Shown in pieces: positions 1 to 7,372 of a stretch of 64,000 nucleotides of DNA; within the stretch, counting starts at the first letter, position 1, and every line of letters begins with the position of its first letter. The notes under the pieces are model-generated. The model had not been told where the DNA came from, did no database searches, and was given only the letters and a program-made list of their open reading frames with translations. This DNA is from Mesorhizobium sp. CA14 (GTDB lineage: Bacteria; Pseudomonadota; Alphaproteobacteria; Rhizobiales; Rhizobiaceae), in assembly GCF_020165195.1 (NCBI RefSeq), contig NZ_JAIUHR010000021.1, positions 1 through 64,000 of the forward strand, read 5' to 3'. The translations under genes were made by a program, and so were the position numbers.

Positions 1-191
1 GGTGACTTTGAACAATCACCAGCCTGCCATGACCGCCCTCTCTCAGCGAATTTGCAGAACTCTCAGCACACTACCAAAGGCGCAAGCGGTACCGAGAGCG
101 ACGCCAATCGGCGCATTTGCCGGTCCGAGAGGCGAACAAGGACGGACGAATTCACTCAAGCCAAGGGGATTCCGCCTTGCGGGCCTGGTAT

Positions 192-220
192 TTGTCTGAC
201 ATAATTTACCATGTTCTAAT
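192..220 (+). promoter_or_regulatory. Predicted sigma70-type promoter of the GTPase/cyclase operon
   Basis: A TTGTCT hexamer at 192-197 is followed after exactly 17 nt by TCTAAT at 215-220, matching the housekeeping consensus at 4/6 and 5/6 positions. It lies just upstream of the first gene of the operon. I see no convincing gene in bases 1-226; an open frame at 2-199 has no family character. The call is motif-based only. Confidence 0.45.
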
Positions 221-247
221 GTTGCGGTGAGTAATTGGGGCTCTGAG

Positions 248-913
248 ATGGCGAAGGAATCTTCGAGTGCCGCTTCTTCGGCAAATAAAGCGGATGCAAG
301 TCTGATAGGTAATGCAGAGGGAAACGGGCTGAACTTTATGGCCCCTCAAGGGCGCGAGGGCGGGCCTGGCGGTGACGCTCCAGGTGTCGACAAGATACGC
401 GATCTTTTGTTCGGCAACCAGATGCAGGACTATGATCGCCGCTTCTCCAAGCTTGAGGAACGGTTCCTGCAGCGATTCAAGGATGTCGAATCCGAAACCA
501 AGCGCAATCTTGAAACCTACGAGTCGAATGCCAAGAAGCAGGTCGACTCGCTGGCGGCGCAGTTGCGCAACGAAAAGGATGCGCGCGCCGAGGCCGACAA
601 GGAGATCGACCGCAATCTTCGCGATCAAAACCAGGCGCTCGAAAAGCAGGTGCGCGCCTTGTCTGATCAATTGAGCGAGCTCGAGCGCGAATTCGCGGAT
701 CGCATGAGCAGAAGCGACCATTTGCTGCGCGAGGAAATCAAGCAGAAGAACGAAAGCGCTCAAATGCTGATGGAGAAGATCTTTTCCGATCTCAGCAACG
801 TCAAGACTGACCGGAATCTTCTGGCCGGCCTGTTCGTCGAGGTCGCGAAATGTCTCAACCAGGATCCCGTCGGCAGCAAGGGCAATTCGGAGCGTGGCTG
901 GAAAGTGAGTTGA
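248..913 (+). CDS. Coiled-coil protein, first gene of the GTPase/cyclase operon
   Basis: A hydrophilic protein of 221 residues with no signal peptide or membrane segment, so probably cytoplasmic. The first ~45 residues are rich in Ser, Ala and Gly. From about residue 50 to 190 it is strongly heptad-like and rich in Glu, Lys, Arg and Gln (for example FSKLEERFLQRF and ALSDQLSELEREF), predicting a long coiled coil. The C-terminal ~35 residues (NLLAGLFVEVAKCLNQDP) look like a short amphipathic helix. I chose ATG 248; an in-frame GTG at 227 would add 7 residues. The stop lies 7 bp before the next gene, so co-transcription is very likely. I do not recognise a named family. Given its neighbours, a scaffolding or partner role for the OmpA-domain protein or the GTPase is plausible but is inference. 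Confidence 0.8.
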   Translation: MAKESSSAASSANKADASLIGNAEGNGLNFMAPQGREGGPGGDAPGVDKIRDLLFGNQMQDYDRRFSKLEERFLQRFKDVESETKRNLETYESNAKKQVDSLAAQLRNEKDARAEADKEIDRNLRDQNQALEKQVRALSDQLSELEREFADRMSRSDHLLREEIKQKNESAQMLMEKIFSDLSNVKTDRNLLAGLFVEVAKCLNQDPVGSKGNSERGWKVS

Positions 914-920
914 TCGGAAC

Positions 921-3900
921 TTGACGTCGAGCGTCGAACCAATCAGCCTATCTCAAAGACAAGCTTCGAACGATACCGGTATTGATCGCGAGGCTTTGGC
1001 CCGCCTTTTGGTGGAAATTGCCCGGAACGTCGATCCGGACAACCGTGCCCTCTACGAAGGCGTTCCGGCCGCCGATCATCGGCTGGAAAAGCTCCGCCAG
1101 TTGCTGGTTGGCGGCGAAATCTCGGAGCTGTCACGGGTTACGCACCTGCTCGACGAACCCGAGCAGCTTGCCACAGCAGTGGGCAACGTTCTGCCCGAAG
1201 CAACTGCGCGCGCGTCCCATGCGCAACTCGGCGAGGCCCTTGCTCCGGCTGTCGAGAGGGCCGCGCAGCGGTCCATCCAAAAGAACCCGAACACGCTGAC
1301 GGATATATTGTATCCGGTGTTTCTGCCCGCCATTCGCAAGTCGATCGGCGAAAAGATTGACCAGACTTTCCAGTCGTTGAATGAGTCTCTGAGGCATATA
1401 TTCACATGGCATGGGTTGAAGTGGAGGTTTGAAGCCTGGCGAACGGGGACAAGCTTCTCGGCAGTTGTTCTCAAGCATTCTCTTATCTATCGCGTGGAAC
1501 ATGTCTTTCTCATCAGCCGCGCTTCCGGGCTCCTGATTGCACATGTAACTTCCCAAGACGCAACCAGCGAAGACCCTCAACTGATTTCCTCGATGCTGAG
1601 CGCGATCCAGGATTTTGTGAAGGACTCTTTCAAAGAGAAGGAAAACAGCGGTCTCGACACCATCCGGTTCGGGGAACTTCGCCTCTGGTCGGAAGTCGGA
1701 CAGTTCGCGACACTGGTTGCGGTGATCCGGGGAAATCCTCCGGAGGAACTGCATGAAGTCATCCGCGATGTACTGCTTCGCATCCATCAAGAATCCTCGC
1801 GAGCCCTGGAGCGGTTCGACGGCGACAGTTCGCAGCTGCCCGGCGTGGAGACGCAGTTGCAGACCTGCGTCGAACTGCAGCACAGGGATTCGAAAGAGGG
1901 ATTTCCCTGGCTGGTGCTGACGGCGGTCCTGCTGGTTTTGATCGTGGCGGGCGGCTGGTCCTTTCTGTCCTGGCAATCCGCACACCGCTGGCAGACCTAC
2001 CTGTCGCGGCTGGCGGCCCAGCCAGGCATCGTCATTTCGGACCAAAAAATCCGTGGCGGCGACTTCTATGTCGCCGGCCTGAGAGACCCGCTCGCCGCGG
2101 ACCCGCGGTCGCTGCTGCCTGGAACGGAGGTCGATCCCACCCGCGTTCATTCAAACTGGCAGCTCTATCAGAGCCTCGAGCCGGAATTCGTGCTGAAGCG
2201 GCTGTCGGCGTCGCTGGCGCCACCGGATTCGGTACGACTCTCGGTCGTCGATGGTCGCATCGTCGCCGAGGGCGAGGCGACCACCACGTGGATCGAGCGG
2301 GCGCGGGCCGCTGCCCAGCAGCTTTCGGCAGGCGGCCCGGTCTTCGACATTTCCGGGGTCCGCGATGTGAGCGCCGAGGAGCGCTGGCAGGCCTATGTGT
2401 CGCAACTGGAGACCCAGCCTGGCATCATCGTCGCCGATCACAATGTACGCGACGGCCAATTCTACATTACAGGTCTGAGAGACCCGCTTGCCGCCGACCC
2501 AAGGTCGCTGTTGGCCGGAACGCAGGTCGATCCCGCGCGTGTTCATGCAAGCTGGCAATTCTACCAGAGCCTTGAGCCGCAGTTCGTGCTCAAACGGCTG
2601 ACGGCCTCGCTTGCTCCGCCGGATTCGGTGCGGCTTTCAGTCGTCAATGATCGCATCGTTGCCGCGGGCGAGGCCACCACCGCGTGGATCAACCGGGCGC
2701 GCGCGGCCGCCCAGCAGCTTTCAGCCGGCGGCCCGGTCTTCGACATTTCCGGGGTCCGTGATGTGAGCCCCGAGGAGCGCTGGCAGGCCTATGTGTCGCG
2801 CCTGGAGGCGCAGCCCGGCATCGTCGTCGCCCAACAGAATGTGCGCGATGGCCAATTCTATATTGCCGGCCTGAGAGACCCGCTTGCCGTCGACCCGCAG
2901 TCGCTGCTGTCCGGGACGCAGGTCGATCCCGCGCGCGTTCATGCCAGTTGGCAACTCTATCAGAGCCTTGAGCCGCAGTTCGTCTTGAAGCGGCTAGCGG
3001 CATCGCTTTATCCGATGGATAAGGTGCGACTTTCAATCGTCGAAGGTCGCATTGTTGCCGAGGGTGAGGCTCCCGACACTTGGATAGATCGGGCGCGCGT
3101 AGCCGCAAGACAGCTTTCAGAAGGCGGGCCGGAGTTCGACATCTCCAAGGTTCGTGATGTGAGCCCCGATGCACGCGCGGCGGAGCATTGGCAGTATTAT
3201 GTGTCGCGACTTGAGGCCGAACCGGGAATCATCGTCGCTCAGCAATCGGCGAGGGGCGGAGATTTCTACATTTCCGGTCTGAGAGATCCTCTTGCCGTCG
3301 ACCCAAAAGCTCTGCTGTCCGGAACACAGGTCGATCCCGCTCGCGTTCATTCACAGTGGCAATTCTATCAGAGCCTTGATCCGAAGTTCGTGGTGAAGCG
3401 GCTGACGGCGTCGCTGTCCCCGCCGAAATCGGTTCTGCTTTCGATCGTCCAGGGTCGCATCATCGTTGTGGGCGAGGCACCTGCCGGCTGGATCAGCCGG
3501 GCGCGGGCCGCCGCCGACCAACTTTCGGCGGACGGAGTGGTTCTGGATGTCTCGCAGCTGAGCGAGCTAAACCTTGCAGAGCTCAATCAGTTGAGAGAGG
3601 CCATCCAGACGACCGATATTTTCTTCTCTTCCGGTAGAGTTGTCCCGGGACCGGAGCAGACGCCGGTGCTCGACAGACTGGCCGATCAGCTGAAGGAATT
3701 CGCAGAAAATGCCCACAAGGCAGGCGTGACGGCGCGGTTCATGTTGACCGGCCATTCGGACACAACGGGTCGCGAGACGGCCAACGCGTCGATCAGCGCT
3801 GCCCGCGCCGAGACAGTTCGCGCGCTTCTCAACAAGCGCGGCGTCGCTCCGGAACTCCTGCAGGTTCGGGGCGCCGGCACCTTCGAGCCGGCGGTGCCCG

Positions 3901-3968
3901 AAAATGAAAATAGCCGAACTGGGAACTCCACCAATCGCCGCGTTTCGGTTACGGTGAACCTGGAGTAG
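921..3968 (+). CDS. Membrane protein: longin/roadblock-like cytoplasmic region, TM helix, four repeats, OmpA C-terminus
   Basis: 1015 residues starting at TTG 921, 7 bp after the previous stop. Residues 1-325 have no signal peptide and should be cytoplasmic. Within them, residues ~190-293 (including VEHVFLISRASGLLIAHV) have the alternating pattern of longin/roadblock folds, which commonly partner small GTPases; this is my inference. A single hydrophobic helix spans ~330-350. Four tandem ~132-residue repeats follow (starting at residues 355, 488, 620 and 756), each with motifs such as FY(V/I)xGLRDPLA and VDPxRVHxxWQ(L/F)YQSL; their ends (VRLSVVxGRIVAEGEA) recall BON-like domains. Residues ~890-1015 are an OmpA-type peptidoglycan-binding domain (TGHSDTTG, NRRVSVTV). 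The layout predicts cytoplasm to peptidoglycan connection. The small GTPase and the cyclase follow directly in the operon. Confidence 0.88.
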   Translation: MTSSVEPISLSQRQASNDTGIDREALARLLVEIARNVDPDNRALYEGVPAADHRLEKLRQLLVGGEISELSRVTHLLDEPEQLATAVGNVLPEATARASHAQLGEALAPAVERAAQRSIQKNPNTLTDILYPVFLPAIRKSIGEKIDQTFQSLNESLRHIFTWHGLKWRFEAWRTGTSFSAVVLKHSLIYRVEHVFLISRASGLLIAHVTSQDATSEDPQLISSMLSAIQDFVKDSFKEKENSGLDTIRFGELRLWSEVGQFATLVAVIRGNPPEELHEVIRDVLLRIHQESSRALERFDGDSSQLPGVETQLQTCVELQHRDSKEGFPWLVLTAVLLVLIVAGGWSFLSWQSAHRWQTYLSRLAAQPGIVISDQKIRGGDFYVAGLRDPLAADPRSLLPGTEVDPTRVHSNWQLYQSLEPEFVLKRLSASLAPPDSVRLSVVDGRIVAEGEATTTWIERARAAAQQLSAGGPVFDISGVRDVSAEERWQAYVSQLETQPGIIVADHNVRDGQFYITGLRDPLAADPRSLLAGTQVDPARVHASWQFYQSLEPQFVLKRLTASLAPPDSVRLSVVNDRIVAAGEATTAWINRARAAAQQLSAGGPVFDISGVRDVSPEERWQAYVSRLEAQPGIVVAQQNVRDGQFYIAGLRDPLAVDPQSLLSGTQVDPARVHASWQLYQSLEPQFVLKRLAASLYPMDKVRLSIVEGRIVAEGEAPDTWIDRARVAARQLSEGGPEFDISKVRDVSPDARAAEHWQYYVSRLEAEPGIIVAQQSARGGDFYISGLRDPLAVDPKALLSGTQVDPARVHSQWQFYQSLDPKFVVKRLTASLSPPKSVLLSIVQGRIIVVGEAPAGWISRARAAADQLSADGVVLDVSQLSELNLAELNQLREAIQTTDIFFSSGRVVPGPEQTPVLDRLADQLKEFAENAHKAGVTARFMLTGHSDTTGRETANASISAARAETVRALLNKRGVAPELLQVRGAGTFEPAVPENENSRTGNSTNRRVSVTVNLE
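1983..3560 (+). repeat. Four tandem ~396-408 bp coding repeats in the OmpA-domain protein gene
   Basis: Copies begin at 1983, 2382, 2778 and 3186 (lengths 399, 396 and 408 bp, the last ending near 3560). Copies 2 and 3 are nearly identical over long stretches, for example both end in a shared segment coding for FDISGVRDVS. The third carries a 4-residue insertion (around DARAAE). High identity suggests recent duplication or gene conversion, so copy number may vary between strains. Confidence 0.9.
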
Positions 3969-3981
3969 CGCGGAGCCCAGG

Positions 3982-4476
3982 ATGCTGCAAAAAAAGATCT
4001 GCATGTTGGGCGGGTTCGCCGTCGGCAAGACGAGCCTGGTGCGCAGGTTTGTCCAAAGCATCTTCTCGGAAAACTACCTGACCACGGTCGGCGTCAAGAT
4101 CGACAAGAAAAGCGTCGTGTTTCCGGACAAGACAGTGGACCTGATCTTGTGGGATCTTGCCGGCGAAGACGATATCGGCTCGTTCCGCGTCAGCTATGTG
4201 CGAGGCGCGACCGGGCTTGTGCTGGTCGTCGATGGAACCCGGCCCGCTACTCTTGCGGTGGCGCTCACGCTGCGCGAACGGTGCGAGGCCGAATTCGGCG
4301 CCATGCCGTTCATATTGCTGTTCAACAAATCCGATCTGACCGATCGGTGGGCGATATCGGAGGGCGAGATCGACGAACTCAAGCAACGTGGATGGCAGAT
4401 CTATCTGACGAGCGCGCTTTCGGGCGAACATGTCGACGATGCGTTTCGTCAGCTTGCTTCGATGGTCGCCAACTAG
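3982..4476 (+). CDS. Ras/Rab-like small GTPase
   Basis: A 164-residue single-domain GTPase. All G motifs are visible: P-loop GGFAVGKTSL (residues ~10-19), a switch I Thr in YLTTVGVK, G3 as WDLAGED, G4 NKSD, and G5 TSA. The position equal to Gln61 of Ras is Glu (AGE rather than AGQ), which in the family would be expected to alter intrinsic hydrolysis. There is no C-terminal prenylation motif, so membrane recruitment would need a partner. ATG 3982 is preceded by a purine-rich GGAGCCCAGG. The gene begins 13 bp after the OmpA-protein stop and ends 3 bp before the cyclase start, so the products are probably made together. It most likely acts as a switch relaying envelope state from the upstream membrane protein to the cyclase; that link is inferred from gene order. 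Confidence 0.93.
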   Translation: MLQKKICMLGGFAVGKTSLVRRFVQSIFSENYLTTVGVKIDKKSVVFPDKTVDLILWDLAGEDDIGSFRVSYVRGATGLVLVVDGTRPATLAVALTLRERCEAEFGAMPFILLFNKSDLTDRWAISEGEIDELKQRGWQIYLTSALSGEHVDDAFRQLASMVAN

Positions 4477-4479
4477 ACC

Positions 4480-5550
4480 ATGTCCAGTTTGCCGAAAGAA
4501 GTTAGAAGCTGGATATACGACTTCTTCTCGAATGAGCGCTTCGCAGCGTATCTCATGATCGATACCCGGCAATGCATAGAAGCCAAGGGCGGCAATCTCG
4601 ACTTTTACGGGCTCTCGTCGCTTCGCATCGGCGAGCCCGTTGCCCAGCAGCTTGAATTCATGGAAGGGCTGCTGCCTTGCCCCGAGCTTCCGTTCCATAT
4701 GCCCATGATGGAACTGCCCGGCGGGCATGTGGTGGACCTTCACTTCTTTGGCGATGGCGACTCGGTGTGGCTGGTCTTTCTCGACGCCACGCCCGAACGC
4801 GACCACCAGCAGCGGCTTCAGCAGAAGGCATACGAAATGACGCTTCTGCAGGAGAGGGAACGTCAACTCAATGCGAAGCTGCAATCGACGAACGAGGCAT
4901 TGAGGCAAAGCCAGGAGGGTTTGTCGCGCGAGTACCGGCGCGCCGAATCCCTGCTCCTTAACATTCTTCCGGCCTCGATCGCGGAGCGGCTGAAGGCGGA
5001 CGAGCAAATTGCCGACAACCACGCGGAGGTCAGTGTGCTTTTTGCCGACATCGTCGGTTTTACGGAAAGAGCGCGGAGCGTCGGAGCCACGACGACGCTC
5101 GCTATCTTGAATTACTTCTTCAGGGCTGCGGATCTGCTCTCGGAACAGCATGGCTGCGAAAAGATCAAGACCATCGGCGATTGCGTCATGGCGGTCGCTG
5201 GCCTGCCCGTCGCGCGACCAGATCACGCGCACGCCCTTGCACATTATGCGCTCGAGCTGCGGGAGTCGGCTAGGTGCGAGCGCTTCGCAGGAGAACCGCT
5301 AAGCCTTAGAATTGGAATTCACTCAGGGCCAATCGTCGCGGGCGTGATCGGCAAAAGGCGGTTCGTTTATGACCTGTGGGGCGACACCGTCAATCTCGCC
5401 GCGCGCATTCAAAAGGCCGCAGAGCCCGACGAAATCCGTATTTCAGATGCAACCCACGAATTGCTCGGACCGGATTTTGCCTGCGACCCGCTCGGGGAAA
5501 CGGAATTGCGTGGCACGGGTCGTGTGCGGATGTGGCGGCTCCGCGGCTGA
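4480..5550 (+). CDS. Class III adenylate cyclase with coiled-coil linker
   Basis: A 356-residue predicted soluble enzyme making cAMP from ATP. Residues 1-110 form a small PAS-like sensor region, ~115-165 a coiled coil (rich in QQ/RER/LN), then a class III cyclase domain. Metal-binding Asp residues lie in FADIVGFT (~188) and KTIGDCVMAV (~230). The adenine-selecting pair is present as Lys in KTIGD and Asp in YDLWGDTVN (~298), and the transition-state Asn/Arg in VNLAAR. It is preceded by only 3 bp from the GTPase stop, so translation is probably coupled. The combination of small GTPase and cyclase recalls eukaryotic Ras-cyclase control, but direct regulation is not shown by sequence. No transmembrane helix is visible. 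Confidence 0.93.
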   Translation: MSSLPKEVRSWIYDFFSNERFAAYLMIDTRQCIEAKGGNLDFYGLSSLRIGEPVAQQLEFMEGLLPCPELPFHMPMMELPGGHVVDLHFFGDGDSVWLVFLDATPERDHQQRLQQKAYEMTLLQERERQLNAKLQSTNEALRQSQEGLSREYRRAESLLLNILPASIAERLKADEQIADNHAEVSVLFADIVGFTERARSVGATTTLAILNYFFRAADLLSEQHGCEKIKTIGDCVMAVAGLPVARPDHAHALAHYALELRESARCERFAGEPLSLRIGIHSGPIVAGVIGKRRFVYDLWGDTVNLAARIQKAAEPDEIRISDATHELLGPDFACDPLGETELRGTGRVRMWRLRG

Positions 5551-5616
5551 TTTGCCGTGCTGCGAGGGCGCAATCCAAATCAACTGGTCAGCAGTCGGAC
5601 GCCACAAGCTCCTGTC

Positions 5617-5643
5617 CTAAACCGTGTTTCCTGGAATTGCTTC
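5617..5643 (+). repeat. Right half of a dispersed intergenic palindromic repeat
   Basis: The TTTCCTGGAATTGC stretch matches the right arm of the complete element at 34391-34488. Only this arm is recognisable here. It sits between the convergent cyclase genes ending at 5550 and 5678. The rest of the 127-bp gap shows nothing further. Confidence 0.55.
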
Positions 5644-5677
5644 AGGCAGTGCCAACAGGGTCGGCACGCAATCGCTT

Positions 5678-7123
5678 CTATCCCCGCATAATGCGATAGA
5701 CGGTAGCATTACCCTCCACGCCTCGAAGCGGCGCGTCAAAGGCCACGACACGATGGCCGGCGAGCAGGTCGCTGACCCCCGGCGCGGAATGGAGCGCCTC
5801 GGAAATGCAGACTTGTCCGGCTTGCGCCAAGGATTGCACGCGCGCGGCCACATTCACGGTCTGGCCGAAATAGTCGAGGTTTTCGTTCAGCGTCACGGCG
5901 ATCGACGGTCCACAGTGGGCACCGATTTTAAGGATGATCCCCGGCCCGTCATGGTCGCTGTTGAAACGATCGATTTCTTCAAAGATGTGGAGTGCTGCCG
6001 AAATCGCATCCGACGGCTGCGAAAACGCAGCCATCACCGCATCTCCAATCGTCTTGACCACCGCTCCGGAATGTAGCTGAACCGCCGCGTTGACCAGAGC
6101 AAAATGCTCGCGGACCAATGCATAGGCGTTGAGGTCACCCAGGCGCTCATACATGGCGGTCGAGCCCTTGAGGTCGGTGAACAGGAAGGTGATCTGCCGG
6201 ATGCCGAGCCCCTCCTTCTCGTCGACACGTTCGGACCGGAAGAGCTGGCGGAAGGTTTGCCGAGCAAGCAGCGCTCCGCCGGAGACATAAGGGTCGAAAT
6301 CGAGCGCCGGCTTGGTGGTAAGCGCGACCAGCTCGGGCGGCCAGTTGATGGCAAGCAATGAACCTCGCACCGGCCCCCTGTTCGCCACCTCAATGACAAT
6401 CGGACCAGGCGGCACGGCGGGCAACGCCGGCAAGAAGCGTTTGCCGTCATAATCGACCTTCAGAAGCGTCGGCGCCAACGCCGGATCGCCTGATATCGGC
6501 ACAGCGAATGCGGCTTGCGTCTGCACGTTGACGCCCGCAAGAGCGCCCGGTCCCAGCTCGGCGCGTAGCACTGTGGTGGTCCCGGGCGGCAGGAACGTCA
6601 TGCCCCGAACGAAGCCGCGCAGAACGTCAACAAAGCGAACGTCTTGCCCGGGCAATCGCCCGTCATGTCCGAAGTGCAGCTTCCAGTGAAAATCCTCGAC
6701 AGGCAGCATCTCGGGATCATGGTGCGGCAGGCGCCGCAGCTTCGGCGATATCGAGAAGGTGACCTCGATGAAATCGTCGAGGTCGGTGTCGCCCGACACA
6801 TCGCACAGGCCACAGACGTAGTGGGTCTTCAGCGTGCGCAGGGCGCCGAAACTGTCGAGCACCATCCCGGACTGGGGACAGAGCACATCCCAGCTCATGT
6901 CGAATAGTCCACAGCGGGCCGCGTGAAGGAAGAGGTCGATTGCTTCAGGCTCGGCGATTGCGCGGTCGCGAGCAAAGGCCAGCGGATTGACACGATAGAG
7001 CGCGTGGTCGTCGGCGCTCCTGATCAGCGTCTCGAATTTCGAGATGACGCGCGGGCTCCAGGCGCGCGCCTGCTCCACCTTGGTCATTTTGCTTTCGAGT
7101 AGACGATCGTTGATTACCGTCAC
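5678..7123 (-). CDS. DUF5939-type adenylate cyclase (paralogue of 31892-33307)
   Basis: 481 residues. The N-terminal ~290 residues match the pattern of the DUF5939 region found before class III cyclase domains, including a degenerate zinc-knuckle (CPQS then CGLC). The C-terminal cyclase domain has metal-binding Asp residues in FTDLKGST (~312) and KTIGDAVMA (~356), the adenine-selecting Lys and Asp (DYFGQTVN) and Asn/Arg in VNVAAR. It therefore should be a catalytically competent adenylate cyclase. The paralogue at 31892-33307 has the full four-Cys version (CPGC and CALC), so this copy has lost one Cys. No membrane segments are seen. The gene is convergent with the preceding operon and lies downstream of the MscS gene on the same strand, 249 bp away. 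Confidence 0.9.
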   Translation of the reverse strand: MTVINDRLLESKMTKVEQARAWSPRVISKFETLIRSADDHALYRVNPLAFARDRAIAEPEAIDLFLHAARCGLFDMSWDVLCPQSGMVLDSFGALRTLKTHYVCGLCDVSGDTDLDDFIEVTFSISPKLRRLPHHDPEMLPVEDFHWKLHFGHDGRLPGQDVRFVDVLRGFVRGMTFLPPGTTTVLRAELGPGALAGVNVQTQAAFAVPISGDPALAPTLLKVDYDGKRFLPALPAVPPGPIVIEVANRGPVRGSLLAINWPPELVALTTKPALDFDPYVSGGALLARQTFRQLFRSERVDEKEGLGIRQITFLFTDLKGSTAMYERLGDLNAYALVREHFALVNAAVQLHSGAVVKTIGDAVMAAFSQPSDAISAALHIFEEIDRFNSDHDGPGIILKIGAHCGPSIAVTLNENLDYFGQTVNVAARVQSLAQAGQVCISEALHSAPGVSDLLAGHRVVAFDAPLRGVEGNATVYRIMRG

Positions 7124-7258
7124 GCCCGATCCTCAACCTTGCCTCGCGACAGCCTACTAAAAAACCAGCGCGATGCGAATGGATTGAATCCCTTAGATGC
7201 ACGACAGTCGGCCTGGATCAGGATGACGTTTCTTCGAAGCCTGATCTAATTCCTGGTG

Positions 7259-7300
7259 GAGCATCATTTTTTCCGAAAGCCGGTCCCCACTTTTCGGAGG
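7259..7300. repeat. Possible dispersed alphaproteobacterial intergenic repeat
   Basis: GAGCATCATTTTTTCCGAAAGC followed by a CCGGTCCCCACTTTTCGG stretch resembles, from memory, a common rhizobial intergenic element built on AAAAGTGG...CCGGTTTTCCGAAAA...GATCATGC. Only one copy is visible in this window, so family membership cannot be tested here. It lies in the 249-bp gap between the cyclase and MscS genes. Confidence 0.35.
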
Positions 7301-7372
7301 AGGTTGAAAATAAAAGTACCCCTGCCGCGCGGGCGCCGCGCCGCGCTGTGGACGACAGGTGTCACAGCTTTC

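Noticed and set aside
3949..5244. Minus-strand open frame of 431 residues
   Set aside because: Overlaps the GTPase and cyclase, both with complete catalytic motifs on the plus strand.
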